A stretch of 64,000 nucleotides of DNA from contig OZ026606.1 of the NCBI GenBank assembly GCA_964020085.1, positions 1,199,060-1,263,059 on the forward strand. Direction: 5' to 3'. Below, piece after piece: positions 21,169 through 33,200 of this stretch. Both the position numbers and the translations under genes were made by a program. The DNA is from Micromussa lordhowensis (lineage: Eukaryota > Cnidaria > Anthozoa > Scleractinia > Lobophylliidae). How positions within the stretch are numbered: position 1 is the first letter of the stretch; the number at the start of each line of letters is the position of its first letter. The notes beneath the pieces are model-generated. The model worked only from the letters and a program-made list of their open reading frames with translations. It was not told the DNA's origin and made no database searches.

Positions 21169-24100
21169 GCTTTATGGTAGGAGCGTCTGCTACAGAGAGT
21201 CTGAGAAGCGTAAATATCCCATGGGGGGAGGGGGGGCTCATAGGCGCTTCCCTCACCTCTGCAGAGGTTTGAACGTTCGTTTCAGAAATCCGCTGTGCGA
21301 AATGAGTGCAGGCGCAAAGTCAAACTCTCCTGCGCTTGCACTCGCTTGCACTCGCATCGTTCAGCGGAATCTCCCCACCTGAAAAAAAAAACCTTTGAGC
21401 CTCTGCGGTCACCGGTGGAGAGAGCCTCAGAGGGGCGGGCGCAATATGTGATTATCCGGACAGGTCTCTTTCATAGGCGCTGTAGTCTATTCTGGTCTCT
21501 CTATGCAATGCAATCAAATAATGAAAGAGTTATTGTGTTGTAAAATTGAGTGTCGTAAAACCAAAACCACTGTAACCACTCTAGCCAATCATAAAACACA
21601 CAGACTACAGTGAACCAATCAGTAATTAGAAGCGACGCCCGGCAAAACCTGGTCAACGTGCGCGAACGAGTTGATCTCTGATTGGTTGAAAACTTGGCGG
21701 GAGTATTTTGATTTTTTTCTAAAATGTGGCCCAGTGACGAGTTTGAAAGCGGAGAACGTAGTGAATCGTGGTGCAGACGTCTGACCCACGTCTACTAGTA
21801 GACGGCTGAACGCAAGCTAAAAGAACGTTAGAAGTACAGTCAAAGATCTGTACAGTTTTATATTGTGGCAACTTTTATCGCAATATTGCCCAAACTGCAG
21901 ATCCCTTAGAGTGTATGACAGGAAATTATGCGCAGAGCTATAAGGGGGTCACTTAACGATATTTCATAACACTGAAAGAAAACTAAAAAAAACCTATTGC
22001 TGGCAGTCAGTTTCAAGCCATTATTCTGCCAATCACTGAATCAGTGCGAAAGTATTCAAGAAACTTTACCCTCATCCGTACCTTATGGCGGCCAAGCGAG
22101 CGGTATTTTAGTTGCGATCTTTCGCTCCTAGCACATATTTCGAACGTGTGATCAAGATAAGACCAACTGATTTTAACTTACTCATCGTGGCTCAAGTTCA
22201 ATTACTGCGTCTGCTGATAGCAAGAAACGCACGAACCTGTCTCCATGACGTAAGGCAAACACATGACAGCAGTTACGAACCATAATCCTGTATTTACACT
22301 CGCTAAAAACATTCACTAACCCCGAAAAAATGAAAAAGAAGAAAACTATCGCTTTATGGAGGCAAATAGAAGCTATTTTCCTAGATTTTCCGTTGCGTTT
22401 TCAACGTTGTACATTGATCAGCTGGGCAATTCATTAGTAAAGTTAACGATCTTTGTATTCTCCCGTTTCAATCTGTGTTTTGGTTTTTATTTTCGTGTGC
22501 GATAAACTCGCGAACCACTTGTAAAAACAACTCTACTTTTTACGGAGAGCAAAGTGGTTCAAGCTCTTCTCGAGCGCACAGATCGGCGAGATCAATTCCT
22601 CAGATCGGAGATGGGGGTATTTTTTCGTTTTGGATAAGCGTGTCTTAGCAGAATTCTTCAAAGGTATTCCGTACATAGCATCGACCGCAAGTTTAACATA
22701 TCAGGACTTAATTAAATAGACTCTCAAATTAACTTCGATTCGGAGACAGGCTGTCTGTGATTAAATTCATCGGGGTAATGACATGGGAGGAGGGAGGATA
22801 ATCTACGATGAAAAGACGAATAAACAGTAAGCAAGCACACAGGAGGATGGCGTATGTGAAGATTGACCCTGGAACCACATAACATGACGCACGACTTCAC
22901 AACAACAGTACTAATTTCCGTCATAAACAGAGTCAGGAAACAGAAACAAAACTGGAAAAGTCAATTGGTCGGCTTTCTTCCCTTTTCTGTACACGGTGTG
23001 TCATCGCGCATCGAGATAACAGTATTTTTACATGTCGTAAGAACGACAATTTCTTTTTTGCCTAGGGAATCTTCAATTTTCCGACTTTGACCTTTAATTT
23101 CCGCGTTGGAAATTGTGAATGTACTCTTAAGTTAGCAGCGCACGCTTATTAGCTTGACGGATTGCGAAGTTCATCATCATTAACAAGTAATTCTGTGAGT
23201 AAATGTTTATGAAAAGAGGCTAAAATTATAAACGAAGACTGGTAAAACTCTCGAAATGAGACGAGACACTGAAGGGTGTTCCAAGGCTTGTTATTCTGCG
23301 AACAAAACGGATCGGTTTTTAAAACTAACCTTTTGCATTGCTTACTATAATGCCTCAAAAGCTTACATTTTCGTTAGATGAACTATAAACTAGACACAAA
23401 ATCAACTCAGCTGGCGGAGTATGACAAAGCAGAAATTCCAGCAGTGCGTATGGATGACTGACAGTGATGGATTGCTGTTCTTATTGCGATAATTTTCATC
23501 CCCCGCTTCTCGAGTTTCCTTGTTTTATCTTTGTCCATCTTCCAAAGATAGCAGAATCGCACAGCAGCGCTCAGAGGTATCCTGACACATCAGGAATTTA
23601 CAATTTATGACCAGTTGTTTTCAACCACTCGACTAACTCTTGAATGTCCTTATATTACATAAGGAATGGTCTCAACTGAACATTTTAATCTAAACAGTCG
23701 TTTGAACAAGTTCTTAATTGCTACATTTTAGCTTCTCGGGTAAACAGACTTGGCTGGGATGGCCAGTCGATTGCCAAGCGGCATTTGCGTTAGTTGACTG
23801 TAATTGGTTGATAAGGCATGATCTACGATTATCACTGCCAGGCATTCCATGTGAAAACCTTGCTAAACAAACAAAGAGACTAAACAACAAACTTTTACTT
23901 ATATAGGCCTTGTTGTTAGTTTACTCTTTATTCATAAAGTCTTATCAATCGTTAATGACGCGAGGCCTAAATCGAGAACAACACGCGCGGGCAAATATGG
24001 AAAAAGAAAACGATTTTAAAACTTCTTGGTCGCGGGCAAACTGACGGCACAAAACCAAACAGCTCTCCAGTTCCAGCGTAGTTTATGATATTCCCTAATA

Positions 24101-25165
24101 GCGCGCATGTCGCAGTTGTTTAAACTTGCCAAGAAAAGGTTGCATCCATCACCTAGCAATTGGCGGCTGGATTAAAAGGAGAAAAGCTTGTGTGAGTCAT
24201 CTTTCAACCTTTCCCCTACCGATGCCAACAAAATTGAATATGTATTTTACAGTTATAACTAACTGCTCTCTGAAGAGATCGTCACTTCTTCACCTTCCTT
24301 TTGCTTTCGTTATGGAACTCGCTAATTTTCTATTGCAAAGTGCACAGTTGCCATTTAAAAGAGTCACGCAATTGAATTCAGCTCGGTAAGAGACGAAGGT
24401 ACTTAATGGTGCACTGAAGTTATTTCGGATTGGGAGTGTAATATATGTTACTTGAGTAATAAAGCATCCTGTACAAGGGCTCGACTGCCAATAGCTGAGA
24501 GAAATACGTGAAATATAGCGTTTTAAGAAAAGCCGTTGTCGCCTGCAATCCGCTTAATGACACTAATTAAGATAAATTGCTACCGGAATCAGTTTAACAC
24601 CAAAAACAAAGGAACAAGTCTGAACTGCATGGCGCCGATCGAATTATCTCGAAATCAGAGCGTACAGCTATTGATCTTGACGAGATAACCAAACTTAGCA
24701 CGGCTTATGTTCAATAATCAACCCTCGAAAAAGATTGGCTTACATAGAACAGATGCAAACGCCAGGCGCACGCCAATAGCGTCTGTTGAGAGGGTTTTTA
24801 AAATGCCACTCCGCACACGAACACAGCGCGGCCAGCCACGTTCGCACGAGCATCTGACTGATGCAAAAGCTTTGCTAAAGTGTTCCGTTTAAATCCGCTT
24901 TACACAGTACACAAATTTAATCGATTGTCTAATTGATCGGGCCTGACTGTTTGTAAACACTAATTGATCCTCTGTGGGTGGTGCTAGCAAGCCGGAGCCA
25001 TTGCTGGTCGATTTGCTGAGGCGAGATTAGAAAGGAATTATTTACATTCTCCGAGGCCTGAAACGAGAGAAGTGCATTGCTGAGATTCGCTTAAAGCCTG
25101 AGTTCCACAAGAACGCGCGAAACAATCTGCAAGAGCTCGAAACGTTGAGGTCCAGGGCGTACAAT
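21169..25165. other. Upstream region of the first Fox gene
   Basis: Four kilobases without a convincing exon. A small palindrome (acgtctactagtagacg) lies near 21788. The region 24400-25165 immediately precedes a developmental transcription-factor gene and is the place to look for its promoter and enhancers. No TATA box or other promoter element was assigned with confidence. Confidence 0.4.
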
Positions 25166-28100
25166 ATGGAGCAACTCAACAACGAAGATTTCGAATTGTC
25201 CGCGGGCAAACAGAGAAAGGAATCGTGTCTATCGTCCAAAACAGAGCGTCTAAAACCTCCGCACTCTTACATTGCGCTCATCGCAACCGCGATTTTAAAC
25301 TCGCCAGGAAAGAAGCTCACACTGACAGAAATCAACGAGTACTTGGTGCAACATTACGCATTCTTCAGAGGTCCGTACCAAGGATGGAAGAACTCCGTGC
25401 GCCACAATCTGTCGTTCAACAAGTGCTTTGTGAAGATTCTTCGCGACCCTGCGCGACCGTGGGGCAAGGACAATTATTGGACAGTTAGCTCGCTGCATGA
25501 TTACCTGCTGGCGGATGGAACATTCAGGAGGAGGCGAAGAAGAAAACCCAAAAGAAAGGACGAGAGGGAAGAGTTAAGTCATAGCATTATCACAGAGCAG
25601 ATCCTGCCGAACAACGCTGCGAGAGAGTTTGGCGTTGCCGACGCTGCGCGCAGAAACATTCTTATGCTCCCCTCTTACGAGTCGGTCAGGGCGGAGAGGG
25701 CGCTTTCTAGTAGCGTACACAACTCTAACAAGTCTGCAACACCCAAACGGTTCCGTGGGTCGTTCTCTATCGAAAGCATACTATCTGAAGGAAAGACGAG
25801 GACGAAGGAGACCACGATTGGCGTGAGAAGGAGGAGTGAAACGGCATTTCCTGTGAGAAGTGTGCTTAATCCAAACATCGGTAAGTTTAATAGCAAGTTG
25901 GAGTTTCCGGTGTTTGGTTTAAATTTGTTCTATAAGTTCTATAAGTGCGTGAGGTGTATTGAGCGGGACGTGTCGAAGACAAGGATCGCAAACAAACCAA
26001 CTGCGCGCGTGATCAGTGCAAGAGGTTAGGCACAGTACACAACCACCCACTGAATAAACACCTTTTAAGCTTGAAATAAATGATCGCGATTTATCGTAAA
26101 CTTATTGAAATCACAAAATAAATTACTTCATTAACGTCGCATCGTCTTAGTAATTACAGCACTAGATTAAAGAGCAACTAGTCTCATACGGATCACCGTG
26201 AAGCGGAGGCTTTTTCAAACTAAACTCAGCGTAAAGCGGATGAATTTTCCCGATTTGTATTGAAAAATTCAACTCGAATCTAGTTTTGGACACTTGACCT
26301 TAATAAATATTCGCTTTCCGCTTATAAACTCGAGTGGAGCGCTCGAGTACTTGGAGCTAATCCTCCTATTTGTCAATGAGATTGAAATATTGTGAAAGAC
26401 ACAATTTCGCTTGCACTTCTAAACAACCCACTTTGTGCTTGCGGAACCACTTTGCGCTGATTTTCAGAGTTCAGGCAAAGTTTGGTTTACATTTCATCCG
26501 TTAAGTAATATCAATATCCAACGTGCTAAATGCCTTGATGTTTAAAGAGCCCTTCCCTAAACCAGTGACACCCACCTTAGTGAAAGGATGAAAGAAGTGA
26601 AAGAATGCATGAGGCGTTTTCGAGTGCAGCACTGAAAAAATTGAGACAATACTTTCATCGGTTTTCGTTGCTCATTGGAATCCTTCAGTCGTCAAATTAG
26701 CTGCTCGTTGTATTTGTAATAAATCAGTGTAGTGTAACAAATCTGTCTCTCTTCGTTTTGGCTAGAATTAGCTGAGACTGCAACCCACCTTGCAACACGT
26801 ATCTCAAATTCCAGTGAAAAGAAATCGAGAACTTCCTTTCCCAACTGAATTCCACAGCGATAACACAAATTCGTAACTGAGTTTTGTTTATATATCAAAG
26901 TATTTTTTTTCGACTTAGCTAACTTTCAGACTGTTTTATTGCCAAAATCGGACACAATTTGGAAAAGAGTCTCGCGAAATGTGAGACGCGGGGTTTCGCA
27001 AGCTGTACGTAAGCTATCGAGATGATATGGACGCAATTGATGAAAATCAATCCCGGGGCACGTAATTAAGGTGCGCTCGTTACTTACAAACTAACTCCTT
27101 GAGAAAAAAGTCAAATGGTGTAAAATCATTCATAATAGCCTTACACTTGAGTTCGGTGCAACCCACATTTAACAGCAAGCTGGGCGAAACGTTTATGCAT
27201 TTATACTAAACATTTAAAACTTAAAATAAACTTTAGTACTCTCAGTTGTTGACTGAACGCTCACATATGCAGCAGGTCTCAAAGACCGTTGTGGGGTTTG
27301 TATGAGACTTACTAAAACTTGCCTTTTATAAGACAAACACTGTAGGTTCATTGTGTGCCGACTCAGCAAAACTGCTTAAGTTACACTTAGATTGATATGT
27401 TAGGCAAAAATTCACTGAATTGCATTTAAAACATGCCTTGTGAGACTTCACCGCGAAGTGAACAAGACGACTGAAAGAAACTACCTCTCCTACTGGACCT
27501 ACTTGTTTGTCTATATCTCACGAACTGCAGATTTCATTTCTTTCACTTCACAGTAATTTTATATATTATTATACACAGCTGATATTTTAAACTTGCAGCT
27601 ATATCCTTACACTGACTTACTATATCTTAGACGGTAAACATCAATGTTCCTTGTAATTCCATTATAATAAAACCTTTTTAATCCCCTCGAGGTGCTCGAG
27701 CTTCAATCATATAAAGTCCTTTATATCATTGAGTACATAGCCATTGATAACAATTTATGGACTGCAATTATGAATCTTTCCTAACAAGCTGTGTTTGCAA
27801 ACTAAGCTGAACTTCACTAGAACACACTTGACGTAACGTAAAATTCTTTCAGTTCAAAGTGAAGCATTTGTGTGAGGGATCAGATACAAAAGGCAAACGG
27901 TGAAACCAATCAAGTTTGTTGGTGAAAATTTGAGAACAAACACCTGATGTGTTCGTGGTACAAGTGTTCAGTGCTAACAAGCAGTGAGCATGATTTGCTT
28001 CATTCAAACCTGTCAGCTTAAATCTAAGTTGTAGCTGAAACATTCTTTCTCATTTGTGGTATGAAATAAATGCAAGTGAGTAACTGGTGACAGACTACTG

Positions 28101-28872
28101 AACTTCCGTAAAAGATGCGACTTATGCAACTGAAGGGAGTGCACCGGCTTAACTGACAGCACAATACATACATACACTTTATCGAGCATCCCTGAAAAGG
28201 GGTTTTATACATCAATATTGAAATAGTCTATACAATCAATGTAGTGTGAATTAGTAGTTTTCTTACAAAGCTCATTAGACTTGGAACCTGCAATAAACTA
28301 GTGGTGTAAACTTAAGACACACTGAAATGGATACCACCTGTGCATTGTGACCCTAATTCTGTCTGCAACGACGAAAGCTTTTTCACTCCTCCGATCTTCC
28401 ACTACGAAGAAGCGATGACAGTTCAGTACCTAAAGCCTCTTTACATCCTCCCCAAGAAGCGACAGCACGACTGCGTTGAGCTTTTAACAAGCGAGAAAGA
28501 GTTTCTACTTACAAAGGATGAAATTAATCCTGCCTCTGTCACAGACCAAAATTAATCCAATCAGTATCGTGTTTGCTTGGAGTATATCCTTCATTGCTCA
28601 CTTGCTCAAGTGAGCAAAGTGAGCGTGAATGTGTGTTATAATATTAATTGCTTGCTTCTGTTTTTTTTTGTCAAGGTTCTTTGTCAGGGCCAAGAAATAT
28701 TGTTCACTGTTGCCATCCGACTCCAGAAGCCCCGCTCCATTTCCAGAGACAGGAACATTTGTGCACACGCATGAGTCCCAACGCAGGCTTCTCGAGCGGT
28801 TGTGAGGTGTGGAACGCTTGTCATTGCTTTCATTCGTGCGCTGCTACGACGCATTTTCATGCTTGTTTCTGA
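25166..28872 (+). CDS. FoxQ1-like: Forkhead transcription factor, FoxQ1-like (gene A)
   Basis: Nuclear DNA-binding protein. Exon 1 is 25166-25880 with a strong donor (gtaagt at 25881). ATG 25166 is preferred because the frame upstream has no ATG. The forkhead domain spans residues 30-107 ([15 protein letters not shown] ... [15 protein letters not shown] ... RPWGKDNYW). It is followed by DGTFRRRRRRK, and both blocks are characteristic of FoxQ1. The domain starts close to the N-terminus. Residues 200-206, FSIESIL, are an eh1-like Groucho-binding motif; vertebrate FoxQ1 has FAIDSIL at a similar place. The best terminal exon is 28676-28872: a long T-tract acceptor, matching phase 1, giving 303 aa. 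A second phase-1 candidate is 28317-28555. A polyadenylation signal AATAAA lies at 29520. Exon 1 is near certain; the last exon is inferred. Gene B at 43738 is a paralogue. Confidence 0.85.
25881..28675 (+). other. Intron of Fox gene A (proposed)
   Basis: 2.8 kb between the strong donor at 25881 and the proposed acceptor at 28674-28675. Open frames in it are short apart from the alternative terminal exon at 28317-28555. No mobile element was recognised, in contrast to most of the window. Confidence 0.45.
28317..28555 (+). CDS. Alternative terminal exon of Fox gene A (candidate)
   Basis: The frame is open from a possible acceptor AG at 28315-28316 to TAA at 28553-28555. Joined to exon 1 in phase 1 it would add 79 residues, including FFTPPIFHYEEAMTVQYL and KPLYILPKKRQHDC. 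Base composition looks coding-like. The acceptor has a poor pyrimidine tract, so it ranks below 28676-28872. It may be an alternative last exon or a chance open frame. Confidence 0.3.
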
Positions 28873-30279
28873 TGACAAAGAGAACTAAGCTGTTAGTGCT
28901 TTTGTTGCTGCTTTGATTGTTTAAAAAGACTTGAGCGCTTGCTTGAGAGAAACCTTACTTGTATTAACGTTTGGAATTTTGGTTGTCGTTATAGACGAGG
29001 TTAAGGTTTAGTTCTTTGCAGTGAGTGTAAAGGAATTATAAGCTGCGTGCAGCTAGAGTTCCTAGGCTTAGATTTTTGTTAAAAATGTTTCAACTGTGGG
29101 TCACTCACTTTAAACGCCTCAGCTAATCGTCACTTTATGAGGTCTTGTTTAACCCTTGATTGTACTAACAATGAAGAGGTGTTACAAAAGTTTAAAAGAT
29201 CTTAATGACAATTTAAAACACAAGAAATACCATAGTCAATACAGGCTACATTTGTACAGTAACAGTACGCTAAATTTAAATTTGCTGTGCGATATCGAGG
29301 TATGGTTAACAGGTTATACAGTAAGAATAAACAAGTCCACAGACAAGCTGTATTGTCTTCTATTACCCAGGCTTATTGGTGAAACGAAGTTCTGTTTGAA
29401 ACAAATTAGAAGGGCTATGAAGAAGTTAAGTTGCATGTACGTGGATCGAACTAAATGCTATCGAAATGGGGAGACTTGCTTCAGAATGGGAAAGCAAATC
29501 TTTAAGACAACGCCCATATAATAAAGAAAAAAAAAACATGACTAAGAGTGAATTCTTATGTTTGCCGCAAACATAAGGATTCACGGCATAACATAGCTTT
29601 CGTCTTTAAACTGTTTCATCATAGTTTTCAAAGATCCAGACAAACCTGGTGGAATTTCTAACCTACGACAAGCAGTCTACGATATGTTGAGTAGCCAGAC
29701 GAAGGTCTTATCTGTTGGCATACCTTACATTTCCGTATTCGAATTCTTTCTTTCCACACACGCAACGAATTTGTTGGATTTAAACTATTCTTTATCATAT
29801 CACAGAAGACTGAGTTATGGCCCTACCTAAGAATTCCAGATTGAAAAGTCACAGTTTACAGATCACTATATAGTTATATTCGTATTCCTAAGACCATGTC
29901 GTAGAGTTCCCCCTTATTTCATTGAGAAACTTAAGTATAAATTAGCAAATGGTTTACTATAAAGCATGCAGTGGAGGTATCTTTCGCGTTCAGTTTTGTG
30001 AAGCATTGGGTGGTTTCGTAACCACACAAAAAATGTTCTGCATTTTAACCTTTTCACTTCAAAGAGTGCCAAAGTTCAAAATTAAAAAAAAAAACATTGT
30101 TTTACAAAATGCTGAAAAACAAACAGCACCACACGGAATGGTAACAAACATTTAGTATGGTCTCAACCACAGACAGACATTATACTTGACTAAGGTTTGT
30201 TTTCAGAGGTGAGAGTCAGTCAAAGCACTGGAGTTTCTCCAGGTACTCTAAATGCACTTTTAATGCCTTTTAACAGTGT
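28873..30279 (+). other. Probable 3' UTR of Fox gene A and spacer
   Basis: AATAAA at 29520-29525 plus an A-run could end the transcript. The 29156-29521 stretch is open for 121 codons (first ATG 29171) and basic in composition, but it has no family match, lies in the expected UTR and is AT-biased; I treat it as non-coding. Confidence 0.35.
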
Positions 30280-33200
30280 TCAGAGTCTATGTTCTCCTAC
30301 AGGCGTAAATAACGAAGACTGAGCATCGTGAATAGGATAGTTAACTTGGCCTTCACTCAGGGATTGGAGACTTTTTATGGTTAGACTGATAGAAATTGGA
30401 GATGCCATGCTAGCCAAATTTTGAATTCGTTCTGACTCGATATTATGACTGGCAGCAAGCCGACCTAATATCACCCCAGTCACGTCCTTACCCTGCGCTA
30501 GGCCTGGGGGAGAGGGGACGACGGACGCTTCAGGAGTCTGGAACACAATTTATGAGTAAATGAGACCAAATGAAAATGCTGTTTCTTGCGTGCAAGGTGT
30601 CTTTTTTAAGCACAACACACAAGACAAGTTTTAAAGTTTTGATCATGATGGGAATTGTCAGGTCAATCCATAGCGAGAAATTCGTTTGGGGTCAAAAATA
30701 AACACATCCAGTGGTCGATAATTCGCTTATTTCATGTTATTTTCTTTCCCATGCAATCATTCGAACGTGTATCTATCGGAGAGGTTGCTCTAAAGTTTAT
30801 ATTTGCAGTGAGATGCTTTCAACTTCAACTTTGACAATCGGGAAATCTTGAGTTTGATTTGAAATCTATGTTTACGAGTCTCCTCCTGGAAGAATTATAG
30901 AAAAGCAATTTCTTGTTGTTAAGAGGATTACGGGGTTATTTGTTTTATCTTGACAAAAACACAATTTTAAGAACACAAATTGGTAAACCACCTTATCAGG
31001 ATGCGATACTACAAAGGATCTTAGCTATCATAAGGAGGTCATACTCAAAGGATTTATAAGTTACGAGCTTCATTAAAAATAAAGATCCGTTCATAGACAA
31101 AAGACTTTTAAAAAGGTCTAAATAAGATGCAGTCGTCTTATGTGGTCTTCAGACTAGGTAACTGATTTTATCATAAGAATAACAGCTACACAAACTGGCA
31201 AAGCACTTTGATCCGAAGAGTTGCTTGAATAAACAAGGAGTCAATATTTAAGTGACAACTCCACAGTTATGTCATGCGGATAGTTGCTGTTCCTCTTAAT
31301 TCTCTTATGGACATATTTTAGCTGGCTGCGAGACAACTTACTAGCTCGCTTCTAACCGCACACCGAGTGCGCTAGCAAGATGCAGGTCGGAGGTTTTTAA
31401 GGGTTAAACGGATAAATAGAAAAATAATTACACGGATAAGGGATAACTGGGCTCAGAATTAAAGGTATGAGTGATAAGCATGAGTTCAGCTTTTTTTTGT
31501 ATATAATAATCCAGGGTGTTTCTAGATCTTTCTAGTCAAGGAACTGATAGCTATGAAGACAATAGTTGATTTCAAATGTAGTACAGCCATCACGTGAAGC
31601 CTAATCTTTTTTCGTATAGGAGAGTATACTTAAATGAAATTACCTACTTAGAAGTACACTGAGAGGTAATGAAATTGGCTATTTCTGAACCCATGAACAA
31701 TGAAATCTGCAACATATATCGGCAAATTTCAAAGAGACGTAATTTTAGGGATAACTGTGTAATTAATTTTGGAGATAAGGAGGGATAACCGTCCTTAAAT
31801 TATAGGCATAAGGGCTTTTGCAATGAAGGAGTGTCCTAGATACGACTTTCACACACACGGGAAATCGAGTGAAAAATGAAGAATCTCTCAGTCTTTCCCT
31901 CTAGCAGTATTGTCTATTTATGATTTTCTAACAAATTACAGCATACAGGTCTCTAGATTAAGACTGAAGACGTGACCATCTCAGAAAATACGCCTTCACA
32001 TACAAGTTTGAAATCAACCAAAAGAATTCTAAGAATTTATGATCAAGATCAGACAGAGTATTGCTTCTAGTTTTTCTGTTACTATTTTACAGTCTTACGG
32101 TAAGGTAAGTTTGTTTTTGTTTCGTTTTTAAATCAAGTGCTGGCTCTCTTCTTTGTATTCTCGAGACGAACCAGTATTGTCCAGTCTGATATGACAGAGA
32201 TACGGGAGAGCAATGGTTTGCACATGTCATCTTTCCTTGTCAGCGCGGATTATCCTGCAACTTGCCTTTATCTCTCGTCTTCACGCTTCACGCAAAATGG
32301 TGTGTGGTCTTTCCGCTAAACTAAGCTCCGAAACCAAGACTTCACACCGGAAAACACGCCGAATTTCGACTTGCATGAGATGGAAGACACAAATTAGCTT
32401 CACACATGCCGGAAAAACTTTCTCCTAAACATATGGCACGAACGATGTTAAACACGTAGATAACATCTTTTTAAGAGTCTTTTTGAAGGCTCCATTAGGT
32501 CTCGTTCCATGAAAAACGTTCGATATCAAAGTGTTATCACACAAATTAATTTTCTGACAGCAAAAGGTCAAAAGCTCAGAGCACCGGTGTTGTTTGATGC
32601 TAGTTTGCCTTGGACGCAAGTGATAAATAGCTTGATAGGAACGATAATTGATGTTTTCAAGGTATTTTTAGAGCTGTAGAGCCTGTTGAACTAACCAGCA
32701 TCGAAAGACTGAGTCTGTGGAATGGCCCGAAAGGCTGAATTTGTGACGATGCCCTGAATCAAGTTTGAAGCATCAACTCTAATTTTCTCTCGAGTGACAA
32801 GTGTAAAAGGCGTAAAAATGAAACGAATGGAATGTGGACTGCTGGACTATCTCAGTCGCGGTTGTAGAATGTTAGTTGTTTCAGTATGTAAAACAAAAAA
32901 ATATAAGCTCATTGTTGCGTTGTGTTCTAGATATACAAAAAACAAGGCTCTTTACAGTAGCGCGCGGCGTATGTCGATCGACTTTTTGTTTTGCGCCGAC
33001 AAGATTGTTTTACATGGAAAGACGAACCTGGTTACTTGTTCTCGACTCCAGATTTGCATTAACATTTCTCTTTCCTTGTATCAGTTGAGATCGGACTAGT
33101 AAGGTAAAGTCTGCATACGAGCAAAGGGGCCCATCAGGCCGGAGCTTATCTCCAGTTTCTGTAGCATGAAGCGACTAGGAATATTTCTGCTCTCCCTGGA

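Noticed and set aside
25042..25498. Overlapping frames on both strands across the Fox gene A exon
   Set aside because: Shadows of the forkhead coding sequence; no independent support.
29156..29521. 121-codon forward open frame downstream of Fox gene A
   Set aside because: Begins with a non-ATG codon (first ATG 29171), AT-biased, no family resemblance, and ends at the likely polyadenylation signal; better explained as 3' UTR.
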